Source: HyVt-477 sp965224605 (GTDB taxonomy: Bacteria > Pseudomonadota > Gammaproteobacteria > Thiotrichales > Thiotrichaceae). Taken from it: a stretch of 64,000 nucleotides of DNA. The position numbers and the translations under genes are program-made. The DNA lies in the NCBI GenBank assembly GCA_965224605.1, contig CBDCZP010000016.1, positions 22,383 through 86,382 on the forward strand. Reading direction: 5' to 3'. Each line of letters starts with the position of its first letter. Within the stretch, counting starts at the first letter, position 1. Below the pieces are notes generated by a model. The model worked only from the letters and a program-made list of their open reading frames with translations. It did no database searches and was not told where the DNA came from. Positions 26,428 to 35,555 of the stretch are shown in pieces.

Positions 26428-27147
26428 ATGCTTCATCAAAAAACCAAAAAAAACCTCCTGATAGTTGATGATGACGATATTTTACTTGCTTACCTGCAGA
26501 AATGCCTTTTCCGCAATGGTTATATAGTGTCATGTTTATCTGATGGTGAAGGTATTCCCAGCATATTGGAAAAGGATCGTTTTGATCTAGTCGTTCTAGA
26601 TGTTAATTTGCCTGGTAAGAATGGTTTCTACTGGCTGAACTGGTTACGACATTATCACCCGACTGTGCAGGTCATTATGGCTTCAGTGAACACTGGAGAA
26701 GATGATCGCCTGTGTGGGCTGGAAAATGGAGCCCTAGACTATTTGATAAAACCCTTTCATGATCAAGAGCTCCTGATCAGGATTGGAAACATATTTCATC
26801 ATCACCCTTCAAGGAGTATTGACAGAACTATTCATATTGGAGAATTGACACTCGACACCATAAATAACCGTGTATTAAAAGAAGGTATTGAAACTAGACT
26901 GACCCTGCTTGAAGTCAATATTCTGAAATTACTTTACCTCAATGCCGGGGCTACTCTTAGCCGTGATGATATCATGCAACATGTACGGGGCACCAAGCAC
27001 AACCCGTTGGATCGAAGCATTGATATTCACATTAATAAAATCAGGAAAAAGATTGAAGAGGATTCATCCAACCCTTCTTATATCCATACTATTCGTGGAA
27101 AAGGTTATTGTTTACAATTGCCTGATTTAAATGCAGAATTGGAATAA
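26428..27147 (+). CDS. OmpR/PhoB-family response regulator
   Basis: A 239-residue two-domain regulator. The receiver domain (about 8-120) has the acidic pocket IVDDDD, the phospho-acceptor Asp in VVLDVNLPG (near residue 58), and the conserved Lys in LIKPF. The winged-helix DNA-binding domain (about 135-235) shows LTLLEVNILKLL, LSRDDIMQHVRG, RSIDIHINKIRKKI and IRGKGYCL. No sensor kinase is in the window; an Hpt-like protein follows. The direct-repeat sites with TTAACAT and the 10-bp repeats in its own leader are candidate targets. Confidence 0.9.
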   Translation: MLHQKTKKNLLIVDDDDILLAYLQKCLFRNGYIVSCLSDGEGIPSILEKDRFDLVVLDVNLPGKNGFYWLNWLRHYHPTVQVIMASVNTGEDDRLCGLENGALDYLIKPFHDQELLIRIGNIFHHHPSRSIDRTIHIGELTLDTINNRVLKEGIETRLTLLEVNILKLLYLNAGATLSRDDIMQHVRGTKHNPLDRSIDIHINKIRKKIEEDSSNPSYIHTIRGKGYCLQLPDLNAELE

Positions 27148-27183
27148 GCCAATGAGAAGGTAGTATTAATAAGGGTTAATGAA

Positions 27184-27537
27184 ATGTCAGATAAAAACAG
27201 CTGTTCACTAGAGACTATAGCTCAGAACTTAGGGATTGAAGATACCATTGAATTATTGGAATATGCGTTACCACGTATTGCCCAGCGACAAAAGAAAATA
27301 CAGGAGTCTTTGTTAGCAGAAGACTGGGAGGCCGCTTCAAAATGTGCGCACCAAACAATCAGTTCAGTACGCCTGTATGGTACTGAAGAACTGGAAAAAT
27401 TACTTCGACAGGCTAAACAGGCTGGAGAAGATACAGCTGATGCTGATATTGTTACGCTCCAACAAGAATTATTAGCTGAGTTTGATCACGTTAGTCAGAC
27501 AATCAGGGAATGGTTGCTTACACATACGAATCGGTGA
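27184..27537 (+). CDS. Hpt-like phosphotransfer protein
   Basis: A 117-residue helical protein with AHQTISSVRLYGTEELEKLL around residue 56, the four-helix-bundle pattern in which the His is phosphorylated (AHxLKGxx in typical Hpt domains). It starts 36 bases after the response regulator gene, so the two likely form a phosphorelay pair. The usual Lys-Gly after the His is replaced by Ser-Ser, so activity is likely but not certain. Its 3' end overlaps the PPTase gene on the other strand by 66 bases. Confidence 0.65.
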   Translation: MSDKNSCSLETIAQNLGIEDTIELLEYALPRIAQRQKKIQESLLAEDWEAASKCAHQTISSVRLYGTEELEKLLRQAKQAGEDTADADIVTLQQELLAEFDHVSQTIREWLLTHTNR

Positions 27538-28215
27538 ATCGGTGGCAGAGTTATCAGGTGGATTCATTTGAACGCCGATAGCTAAGTGATGTTCGTTGAA
27601 AACGTGAGTACTAAAGTGCCAGTTTTTTCCATCGTCCTCAAGCTCAGCGTCGCAGTGCAAGTTCCATTCCTTATTTTCATTCTCTGTGAAAGTAAACTTT
27701 TGCAAGGGAATAGATAACCCCATTCCTCGTGCCTTGATATAGGCTTCTTTTAACGTCCAATAAGTAAAAAACCGTTGCTCTTTCATGTGTAACTTATTAA
27801 TTGACAATACATCTGTCGCTTCCGAAGTCGAAAAAGCATATCGACACAGGGCATCAAAATCCATCAATTTTTTTCTTTTTTCAACATCAATGCCCACTTC
27901 TTGTTGATGGCTGACCGCACAGGCAATCAACCCCTGAGTATGTGAAAGATTGAACCGTAGCTCTTTATACCCGCTATTTGCAATAGCAGGTTTACCGTAA
28001 GTATTGGTAGTAAATTGCCACTCTGCCGGGCTAACGGGAGCATGTTCGCTTAATTTCTGGCGTAGGAAAATATGCGCTGCGATATATAGCTTACGATCTT
28101 TGAAGAATTTAAAAGTTTTAGCTCGTGAGTGCTCTGCTGAGTCCAGCAAGTGTTCTTCAGAGCGGTCAATGCAGTCTGGATGTGTCAAATAAATGTGTGT
28201 TTCTTTATTTTTCAA
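27472..28215 (-). CDS. 4'-phosphopantetheinyl transferase (Sfp type)
   Basis: A 247-residue Sfp-type PPTase. FNLSHTQGLIACAVS is followed by VGIDVEKRKK (the Mg-binding Asp and Glu) and by FFTYWTLKEAYIKARGMG (WxxKEAxxK). It converts apo carrier proteins to the holo form with coenzyme A, in the cytoplasm. The ACP and PCP domains at 36552 and 46648 are its likely targets. It starts 6 bases after the APS kinase fusion gene and is co-transcribed with it. The last part overlaps the Hpt gene on the other strand. Confidence 0.9.
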   Translation of the reverse strand: MKNKETHIYLTHPDCIDRSEEHLLDSAEHSRAKTFKFFKDRKLYIAAHIFLRQKLSEHAPVSPAEWQFTTNTYGKPAIANSGYKELRFNLSHTQGLIACAVSHQQEVGIDVEKRKKLMDFDALCRYAFSTSEATDVLSINKLHMKEQRFFTYWTLKEAYIKARGMGLSIPLQKFTFTENENKEWNLHCDAELEDDGKNWHFSTHVFNEHHLAIGVQMNPPDNSATDSPIRMCKQPFPDCLTNVIKLS

Positions 28216-28221
28216 CTTGAT

Positions 28222-29904
28222 TCAAACCTTGATAAATCCCAGTTTTTCTAACTTTAACAATAAATAATGTGCACATTCGTCGGGGGTTTTATGAGTGGTA
28301 TCTAGGCGTGCCTCAGGGTTTTCTGGAGTTTCATAAGGGTCATTGATGCCGGTAAAATTTTTAATCAAGCCTGCCCTGGCTTTGGCATAGTGGCCTTTAC
28401 GATCACGTCTCTCGCACTCTTCCAGAGGAGTCGAAATATGGACTTCTATATATCCTCCCACCGTTTCAATCATTTCTCGTACTTCTCTACGCATACAGGT
28501 ATAAGGAGCAATCGGCGCACAAATCGCAATGCCGCCATTTTTGGTGATTTCACTGGCAACAAAACCAATACGTCGAATATTCAGGTCACGGTGCTCTTTG
28601 GAAAAAGTTAGTTCACTGGAGAGGTTTTTCCGTACCACATCACCATCTAGCAATGTCACTGGTCGACCTCCAAGCTCCAGCAGTTTGATTCTAAGTGCAT
28701 TAGCCACCGTTGATTTTCCAGAACCCGACAGCCCTGTGAAAAATACAGTCAAACCTTGTTTATAACGGGGTGGGCAAGATTTTTGAATTTCTTTCAGAAT
28801 TTTTGGATAGGTGAACCCTTCGGGTGTTGGTACACCCTCCTGTAAATGATGGAAAAAGTCAGTTTCAGAAAGATTCTGGGTGGTTTCATTTTTATTGGCA
28901 TCTAGGTACGGCAGGTAGGTTGATTGAGCGGGCAGATAGTCCATTCGATCACATCCAATAATTTTTATACCCATTTCATCAGCATATTGACGTGAAAGCT
29001 CAAGTGCTGCCCATGGATCGTAATACTTAGGTGCCTCACTATCGCCCAGACAAGGACTCGCGTGTGCATAGTCAACGATAAAATGGGTGCAGCCATAATT
29101 CTTGCGAACCAGTGCATGTAACAAGGCATCACGAGGCCCTGCCTTCCGTGTTGCCATGTTCAGCAGACTTAGCATGGTGGTTTGTTCCGGGTATTCTTCC
29201 AGTGCGTGTTCATAGCAGCGTATACGGGTAAAATGATCAAGGTGATGGGTGTGGTTGAACCCTGTCACTGGATGTATAAGGAGGTTCGCTTCCGCACTAC
29301 GGGCTAGGCGTGAACTTAGTGCCTGTTGTGAGCGATGTATAACTGTATCAGTATGATAGGCAATGACACGTTTCCAACCCAATTTTCTGAACTGGTTCTT
29401 TAATTCGTCAGGTGTGTGTCGATGCTGACGGTAGTCATGATGAGCAGGGAGTTCAACCTTTTCTACGTGACCACCCAGATAATAATCACCGGTACGATGG
29501 AGCAGATAGTCAACACCCGGATGTTGAACATCATGAGTTTTAAAAACCTGTAGTGCTTCTTGTTTTTTATCGGGCTGCCATTGACTCTCTACCGTCATAA
29601 GAGCAATCACGAGATTTTCATCATCACGTAAGGCAATCTGTTGTCCTGTTTTTAAGCTTTCCATAAAAGTAGCGGAAACGTCCAATGTGATGGGAATAGG
29701 CCATAGTTCACCGGAGGTGAGTCGCAGGGTATTAACCACACTGTCATAGTCCGATTGGGTCAGGAACCCCTGTAGTGGAGCGAAAGCACCCGTCAATATC
29801 ATTTCAAGATCACACAGCTGGCGTGATGTCAGGTCCCATGAAGGTAGACCTTTTGCAATCTCATGGTAGTGATGTTTGCTTCTTGTCCCTGACTGTAAAA
29901 CCAT
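28222..29904 (-). CDS. ATP sulfurylase-like domain fused to APS kinase
   Basis: A 560-residue fusion. About 1-385 is an ATP sulfurylase-like domain; about 390-555 an APS kinase with GLSGSGKSTVANAL (Walker A), DGDVVRKNLS, and IAPYTCMRREVR. The APS kinase part looks intact and should make PAPS from APS and ATP. In the sulfurylase part the usual QxRNPxHxxH site reads YHTDTVIHRSQ, and the GRDHA loop reads VDYAHASP, so it may have lost or changed sulfurylase activity. PAPS would feed the sulfotransferase domain of the megasynthase. First gene of the pair with the PPTase; AAGGAT ribosome site. Confidence 0.85.
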   Translation of the reverse strand: MVLQSGTRSKHHYHEIAKGLPSWDLTSRQLCDLEMILTGAFAPLQGFLTQSDYDSVVNTLRLTSGELWPIPITLDVSATFMESLKTGQQIALRDDENLVIALMTVESQWQPDKKQEALQVFKTHDVQHPGVDYLLHRTGDYYLGGHVEKVELPAHHDYRQHRHTPDELKNQFRKLGWKRVIAYHTDTVIHRSQQALSSRLARSAEANLLIHPVTGFNHTHHLDHFTRIRCYEHALEEYPEQTTMLSLLNMATRKAGPRDALLHALVRKNYGCTHFIVDYAHASPCLGDSEAPKYYDPWAALELSRQYADEMGIKIIGCDRMDYLPAQSTYLPYLDANKNETTQNLSETDFFHHLQEGVPTPEGFTYPKILKEIQKSCPPRYKQGLTVFFTGLSGSGKSTVANALRIKLLELGGRPVTLLDGDVVRKNLSSELTFSKEHRDLNIRRIGFVASEITKNGGIAICAPIAPYTCMRREVREMIETVGGYIEVHISTPLEECERRDRKGHYAKARAGLIKNFTGINDPYETPENPEARLDTTHKTPDECAHYLLLKLEKLGFIKV

Positions 29905-30061
29905 TGTTTAGCTATCCTTGCTTAAGACTTTAGAGTATTTGTTAGTTTCTCGCTGATGGCATTTCTGTGTTCATTCAGGAAGAAAACATTCTCGAATGCC
30001 AGCAATAAGCCTTGCTCACTAAAAGTGTACAGCTTAGTCCTGAACATAGTCTTCTGAGAAG

Positions 30062-30085
30062 TAAACTTAACATTTATTAACATTT
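30062..30085 (+). promoter_or_regulatory. TTAACAT direct-repeat site B in the divergent promoter region
   Basis: TTAACAT at 30067-30073 and 30077-30083 (10-base period), with the same left flank AAGTAAAC as site C. It lies in the 301-base gap between the divergent APS kinase fusion and DHH genes, on the coding strand of the DHH gene. The rest of the gap is AT-rich with no gene. Confidence 0.55.
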
Positions 30086-30205
30086 CTAAGTTAAGAAAGC
30101 TGATTAATTTAAGATGAGATTTAGGGTGGAATTATTGAAGTGGTTATAAGCACCATTTGTATTTGATAAAGCCATAATTACTGTATTCTCGGAGGAAGAA
30201 TTAAC

Positions 30206-31166
30206 ATGACAACAATAGATGTTTTTAATGGTGATGCAGATGGTATCTGTGCCTTAATTCAGTATCGTCATGCCTTCCCAAATGAAACGGAGTTGGTTAC
30301 GGGTGTTAAGCGGGATATAAAGCTATTAAACAGAATATCTGCCAAGCATGGTGATGAAATAAATGTATTCGATATCTCAATGGAAACGAATCAAGAAGGA
30401 CTTCGCCGCTTACTCTCTCAAGGTGCCAGCATATTTTATGTTGATCATCATCTGCCCGGTGAAATTCCTGACCATCCTGGCTTGACTGCTATTATAGATA
30501 CCGCCGCGGATACCTGTACGAGTCTTCTTGTGGATAAGCATCTATCTGGAAAATATCGTGAATGGGCGATAGTTGCAGCTTATGGTGACAATATTATACG
30601 CAGTGCTGAAGAACTGGGAAAGACACTTTCATTGAATAAAAGTAAAGCTGAGCAATTAAAACAGCTGGGGATTTGTATCAATTATAACGGCTATGGGCAT
30701 ACCGTCGATGATTTACATTTTAGACCAGACGAATTATATCGAAAACTGTCCTCCTATTTATCGCCATTCGATTTTATTCATGATAAACAGTCCTTTTTTG
30801 AAGAGCTACTGACAGGCTATCAACAGGATATGACAGAAGTGAAAGATTTAAAGCCCATGATTGATCAATCACATATCGCAGTCTATGAGACTCTCAGATG
30901 AAATCTGGTCGAGAAGAGTCAGTGGACTATTTGGCAATCAACTGGCTAATAAGCACCCTGAAAGAGCACATGCTATTCTGAGTCAACATCCCGACAAGGG
31001 TTATGTAGTCAGCGTTCGCGCCCCTCTTAACAATCTTAATGATGCTGAACAGTTATGTCAGCAGTTTCCATCGGGTGGAGGAAGAAAGGGGGCAGCAGGA
31101 ATCAACCAACTAGCTGTCAGTGAGCTGGAACGGTTTATTACACTTTTTGATCAAACCTATAGGTGA
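30206..31166 (+). pseudogene. DHH-family phosphoesterase, frameshifted
   Basis: The first 231 residues hold the DHH domain: FNGDADGICALIQY with the catalytic Asp residues, YVDHHLPGE (the DHH motif), and DTAADTCTSLLVD. A stop at 30899-30901 ends the frame; the rest (LSDEIWSRRVSGLFGNQLANKHPERAH ... split as SGLFGNQLAN and QQFPSGGGRKGAAGINQL) continues in the next frame to 31166 and is the DHHA1 nucleic-acid/nucleotide-binding domain. Removing the A at 30890 restores one protein of about 320 residues. Related enzymes (NrnA type) hydrolyse nano-RNA and the PAPS by-product PAP, which fits the PAPS and sulfotransferase genes. Mutation or sequencing error cannot be told apart. Confidence 0.75.
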
Positions 31167-31185
31167 GGATATAGGTAAAGAATTT

Positions 31186-31255
31186 ACATGAGTGCTTCAC
31201 CTAATAGTCGCTCAAACGGAATGTCCTGATTGGCGTAGACTTCACCCGATAATTC
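31186..31255 (-). pseudogene. relic of an NRPS condensation domain
   Basis: On the minus strand about 22 residues read LSGEVYANQDIPFERLLGEAL then stop, the conserved C-domain motif (YANQDxPFExLVE; compare the megasynthase C domain near 49660). Nothing else of the domain remains around it. The rest of the 486-base gap (31167-31652) has no intact gene. Confidence 0.5.
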
Positions 31256-31430
31256 TTAAACCTGACCCGTAAATTAACTCTTCTTCATCTGTTGTGAAAC
31301 CTCCTCCCTGCAGGGTTGGTTAAACATTGACGGCATCAGTTACCCTCGCTTGTTTCAGTATGTCTATATTGGCTCGGTAATTGATTTCCGAAGGAGGGAT
31401 TAGATGACCACACCCGTGCCGAGGCAAAAA

Positions 31431-31527
31431 GACCAACAGTTTCCATCTGGAGGCGGGAGAAAATCAACATTTACCTACGAGTGAGCTAAAACAGTTTATT
31501 GAGCTTTTTGATAAAACGTACCTGTAA
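31431..31527 (+). pseudogene. partial copy of the DHH gene 3' end
   Basis: About 95 bases repeat the last part of the DHH gene: QQFPSGGGRKS at the start, then SELKQFIELFDKTYL after a frameshift, ending in TAA. A remnant of a duplication. An ATG at 31404 upstream begins an unrelated short open stretch. Confidence 0.65.
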
Positions 31528-31652
31528 ATGGTATTTACTCAGAGTTTTGATGCTGATGCTCTAGCTATTTCATAGTATGCTGAATTGTTAGGGGTAACCC
31601 ACTGTACGAGATGGTTGTTAACAGTCGCATTGCTGATTCTGAATCCTCAGAT

Positions 31653-33272
31653 CTAAGATAACTCGCTATAATCTATCAGTTTGCCCTCAACCATTTTCAG
31701 CACACGATCAGCTACATGGAAATAGTGATCATCATGAGTAACAGCAATAATTGTTTTCCCCATTTTCTTTAGTTCTCCCAGTAGCGTTTCATAAAAATAT
31801 TGTCGAAACTGAGGATCCTGATCTGCAGCGAATTCATCAATAACCAGAATTGACTTCTCTTCTAATATCGCGACAATCAATCCGAGTCGTTTTCTTTGCC
31901 CGGTCGATAGATTGGTATTGGTAAAACCACCATCCTGATAGCTTACTTTATGCTGCATTTGCATTTTTTCGAGCCAGTAGTTGACTGTTTCAGGCTCAAC
32001 ATCAGTCACCCCATAAAACCTGTCGAAGAGATGGAAGTCCGTGAAAATAGCAGAAAACAGATTTCGGTAGGCCGAATAGTCATTTTTATTTATTATTGCA
32101 TCATCAACATAGATGTTTCCTTGTGCTGGAAAATAGAGTCCAGTTAACAACTTAAGGAATGTTGATTTACCACTGCCATTACCACCAACGATAAATAATA
32201 ACTCTCCTTTAGAGATGTGTTCATCAAAGGGGCCCACAGAAAAGCCCGCATCACCATTGGGATAAGTGAAGTGTAGCTTATTCAGGTCGATTTCTTTGAA
32301 GTCAGAAAACTTATCAATGTCACCCACTGACTCTTGTGCAATTGCTTTATCCATTTCTGCTTCAAGGCTAAACAGATCATCGATAGCGATATTGACCCGG
32401 GTTAAAACAGGTAATACTGTTACCAATATCGTGATAGGTCCTGTAATGAATAACATAATGGTTGATATTTTGAATATGTCTTCACTATGCTCTGCACTAT
32501 AACTAGGGACAATAAAAACTAAAATAGGAAGTAAGGCATAAATGAAGGTTCTCCCAAATCCATTGGTCTTAACCTCATGTTTTCCAACGGCACTCTTTAT
32601 ACGTTTTGTTTCTTCTGATGTCTCCGCAATTTTTTCCAGCAAATCATCACTTTTTTGTTTATTTAGCTTAATTTCTTTAAAGCCATTAACTAAATGGGAA
32701 ATGGATTTGAAGTATTCTGATTGTCTCTTTTTTACTATTTTAAGTGATTTTTGAACAAATCTTATATGGTATAAAAAAATAACAACAGCAATACTAATAG
32801 CAAAAAGAGTAATGAAAAAACTTAGTGGAGAAATAAAGGCAAGGTATAAAAGCGAGGATACCAGTAGTACAGATACCTGTGTTGCCCAGGTTATGTGAGG
32901 AATAGACTGAGCAATCAAGGTATCACTCTGAGTTAGGCGGGCATAAAGATTGTTGTTACCCATTTTTTCAATAAATCCCAGTTCAACCTGCTCGACTTTG
33001 CGCGTTAGGCGAATTCTAATATTATAAACGGCATCTTCAATCGCTAAAATAGCTTTCTCAAAAGCAAACCACTGCCCGTAAATGAACAAAGCAAAAGCAA
33101 GTAAATAAAGTATGAAATACTGAGTCAGGTCTTTGTCATTAGCGACGGCTTCGGTGGCATGGTTGATAATGGCAAGCAAAAGGGCATTTGCTATGCCAGA
33201 GACTATCGCAATAATAGCCACATGTTGATAAGATTCTGTGGTTTCTTTTTCTATAAATTCAATCAGGCGCAT
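31653..33272 (-). CDS. cyclic-peptide/siderophore-type ABC exporter (fused TM and ATPase domains)
   Basis: A 539-residue half-transporter of the SyrD/PvdE type. Six membrane helices in about residues 15-290 are followed by the ATPase domain: Walker A VGGNGSGKSTFLKLL (near 355), signature LSTGQRKRLGL (near 450), Walker B ILVIDEFAADQDPQF with the family-typical ADQDP, and the switch His in VTHDDHYF. This family usually exports NRPS-made peptides from the cytoplasm to the periplasm, so it is the natural export candidate for the product of this locus. Transcribed alone, convergent with the DHH region. Confidence 0.88.
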   Translation of the reverse strand: MRLIEFIEKETTESYQHVAIIAIVSGIANALLLAIINHATEAVANDKDLTQYFILYLLAFALFIYGQWFAFEKAILAIEDAVYNIRIRLTRKVEQVELGFIEKMGNNNLYARLTQSDTLIAQSIPHITWATQVSVLLVSSLLYLAFISPLSFFITLFAISIAVVIFLYHIRFVQKSLKIVKKRQSEYFKSISHLVNGFKEIKLNKQKSDDLLEKIAETSEETKRIKSAVGKHEVKTNGFGRTFIYALLPILVFIVPSYSAEHSEDIFKISTIMLFITGPITILVTVLPVLTRVNIAIDDLFSLEAEMDKAIAQESVGDIDKFSDFKEIDLNKLHFTYPNGDAGFSVGPFDEHISKGELLFIVGGNGSGKSTFLKLLTGLYFPAQGNIYVDDAIINKNDYSAYRNLFSAIFTDFHLFDRFYGVTDVEPETVNYWLEKMQMQHKVSYQDGGFTNTNLSTGQRKRLGLIVAILEEKSILVIDEFAADQDPQFRQYFYETLLGELKKMGKTIIAVTHDDHYFHVADRVLKMVEGKLIDYSELS

Positions 33273-33382
33273 AGTGTTTAAAGTGTGGTTTTATGGGTTG
33301 ACAAGCATGTCCACTATGGCTTAATCCGTTTGAATAGTGTGCTAGTTCCTAGTCAAGCAGTTTTTTGTTGCAGAGTTTTTCA

Positions 33383-34207
33383 TCAAAACTTTCCAACCAG
33401 ATTTATGCTAGTCACCGTGTCAGTCTTTTCAAAGCCTGTGGGAACTTCCGTGTTATTCCGTACCGAGTAGTTCAAGCTCAGGGATAGCTTCTCTGTCATC
33501 GCGACCTGTAAGGCAGTAACAGATTCACTAAAGGTATTGTCCTTACCGCTTTGTATCGTAAGGTCTTCTGTCAGTGTTGTAGTATCTGTCAGTTGACCTT
33601 TGTAGTGCAGGCCAAAATGCCCCACTGCTTCATTAGAATCTGGCGTTTCATCAATATGCTCTGTTTGTCGCGCACCAAGACCAATTTCACCAATCAGGCT
33701 ATGCTTTTCACTCTCTATCAGCTTGCGACCATAACCAATAACATCAGCAATACGAGAGTCTATATTGGCAAATTTATCTTGATCATAGGTTAAAAAATTG
33801 AAAACGTAACTTTTACTGTTAATAGCGTAATCCAGTTTATGACCTAGTGCAAAACGTTCTGCTGTTCTCTCTCCCTTATTTTCTGCGAAATAAATATCTC
33901 CTGTTAGTGTATGTTTCAAACGCCGCTTGTTGTAAACAGCAGTAACACCTGCAGTTGTACTGTTATTGTCTGCATTTCCTGTTGATGAAACCAAACCCAC
34001 TTGAGCTTGACCCGACCAGCCTTGTTTAGCTTTTGGATCTTTGGATTTGTCCGTAAATAATTTATCAGCCGATGCTCCGCCTTTTTTGTCGGCTGAGAGA
34101 AAATCATCGCTTGTTGCTGCAGGCTGGGCAAAGGTGTATCCCGACAATGATAGGCACGCCAAGGCTAGAATGAATGTTAATTTGTATTGAGAAAAGCTTA
34201 AAAACAC
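33383..34207 (-). CDS. DUF481-family outer-membrane protein
   Basis: A 274-residue protein with a signal peptide (residues 1-27, ending YTFAQPA) and the DUF481 beta-barrel pattern: WSGQAQVGLVSSTGNADNNS is read as QVGLVSSTGNADNNS, then regularly spaced alternating strands such as LTGDIYFAENKGERTAERF and a final INLVGKF ending in Phe, as expected for an outer-membrane barrel. Function of the family is unclear (salt-induced outer-membrane proteins). It is divergent from the M20-Rieske-NRPS operon; the shared promoter region holds repeat site C. Confidence 0.8.
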   Translation of the reverse strand: MFLSFSQYKLTFILALACLSLSGYTFAQPAATSDDFLSADKKGGASADKLFTDKSKDPKAKQGWSGQAQVGLVSSTGNADNNSTTAGVTAVYNKRRLKHTLTGDIYFAENKGERTAERFALGHKLDYAINSKSYVFNFLTYDQDKFANIDSRIADVIGYGRKLIESEKHSLIGEIGLGARQTEHIDETPDSNEAVGHFGLHYKGQLTDTTTLTEDLTIQSGKDNTFSESVTALQVAMTEKLSLSLNYSVRNNTEVPTGFEKTDTVTSINLVGKF

Positions 34208-34275
34208 ATCAATTGTCTCCTTGCTGCGAAATAGGTAGTAGGCTTCGCATCATATGGAAAACAAACCTGTTACAG

Positions 34276-34302
34276 AAGTAAACTTAACATTTCTTAACAT
34301 TA
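34276..34302 (+). promoter_or_regulatory. TTAACAT direct-repeat site C
   Basis: AAGTAAACTTAACATTTC then TTAACATT: TTAACAT at 34284-34290 and 34294-34300, 10-base period, 74 bases upstream of the M20 gene and on its coding strand. Its left flank is the same as in site B. It may also affect the divergent DUF481 gene. Confidence 0.55.
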
Positions 34303-34374
34303 ATTTGATGTTATTTGTGATGAGATAGAAGTTTAATTCTATGCTTTTCAAATGAGAATAAGGACAAGATAGCA

Positions 34375-35553
34375 GTGATCAGGCAAGCTAAATTACTTCA
34401 ACATAAACTTATCAAGTGGCGACGTGATATTCATAGGCAGCCTGAGTTGGGGTTTCAGGAGTATCATACGAGTCAGTATGTTGCTGATGTTTTACACACA
34501 ATGGATATTCCTTTCCAAAAAAACATTGGAAAACTGGGTGTTGTTGCTCATATTGGTGAAGGCTTACCTGTCATTGCTATTCGTGCTGATATGGATGCTT
34601 TACCTATTCAGGAAAAAACTCAGCTTTCTTATGCTTCTCAATGTGAGGGGGTTATGCATGCCTGTGGACATGATGCCCACACTGCCATGTTGTTGGGAGT
34701 TGCACATTTATTGCTTAATATGCCTGATCGTCCAGCGGGACAATTTAAGCTTATTTTTCAACCTAGTGAAGAACGACGTGACGAAGAAAACAAATCAGGT
34801 GCACAGCGCATGATTGAAGATGGCGTTTTGGATGATGTAGATGCCGTGATTGCTTTACATGTTGAGAGTACTTTGCCTGCAAATAAAATCAGAATGACAC
34901 CAAATGATTGTATGGCAGCTTCTGATGTTTTTCATATCACATTAAAAGCAACAGGTGGACATGCTGCTTTTCCACATTTAGGACATGATCCAATTTATAT
35001 TTTATCTCATGTGATTCATGCGATTCATGCTGTTCGATCACGTCGTATTGACCCTACTCGTCCAGCCGTTATTTCCATTGCTTCCATTCATACAGGGGAT
35101 GCACCTAATGTGATTCCTAATGAAGTAATGATTAGTGGGTCAATCCGTAGTTTTGATAATCAAACTCGTCAGAAAATAAAAGATGAAATGCATAATGCTT
35201 TAAATATTGTTTCAGCTTTAGGCGGTGAGTATGAGTTGGAATTCATCGAGGGACATCCTGCTGTTCATAATAATGTATTAATTTCTGAAATTGTTGCGGA
35301 AACGGTGACTGAATTATTAGGTTCGGAAGCCTTATTACCTACAGAACTTGAGATGGGCTCTGAAGATTTTGCTTATATGACACAAAAAGTCCCAGGTGCA
35401 ATGTTTATGCTAGGTGCACGATATGATGAGCGAGAACGTCCACATCACACCCCTTTATTTGCAATTAATGAGTCTGTATTGCCTACGGGGAGTGCATTAT
35501 TAACTCAAACTGCTTGTTACTTGGCTCAGAAACTCCCAGAAAAAAGGAACTAA
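34375..35553 (+). CDS. M20-family metallo-amidohydrolase (hippurate/IAA-amino acid hydrolase type)
   Basis: GTG start with AAGGACAAG about 10 bases upstream. The 392-residue protein has the M20D metal-site motifs: RADMDALPI (catalytic region), MHACGHDAHTAMLLG (Cys and His metal ligands) and FQPSEER (Glu). The lid domain follows (GGHAAFPHLGHDPI), and EMGSEDFAYM carries the last ligands. It hydrolyses N-acyl amino acid bonds. First gene of an operon with a Rieske oxygenase and an NRPS module; it may remove an acyl or peptide group from a precursor or the final product (prodrug-type release), which is inference. Confidence 0.88.
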   Translation: MIRQAKLLQHKLIKWRRDIHRQPELGFQEYHTSQYVADVLHTMDIPFQKNIGKLGVVAHIGEGLPVIAIRADMDALPIQEKTQLSYASQCEGVMHACGHDAHTAMLLGVAHLLLNMPDRPAGQFKLIFQPSEERRDEENKSGAQRMIEDGVLDDVDAVIALHVESTLPANKIRMTPNDCMAASDVFHITLKATGGHAAFPHLGHDPIYILSHVIHAIHAVRSRRIDPTRPAVISIASIHTGDAPNVIPNEVMISGSIRSFDNQTRQKIKDEMHNALNIVSALGGEYELEFIEGHPAVHNNVLISEIVAETVTELLGSEALLPTELEMGSEDFAYMTQKVPGAMFMLGARYDERERPHHTPLFAINESVLPTGSALLTQTACYLAQKLPEKRN

Positions 35554-35555
35554 TT

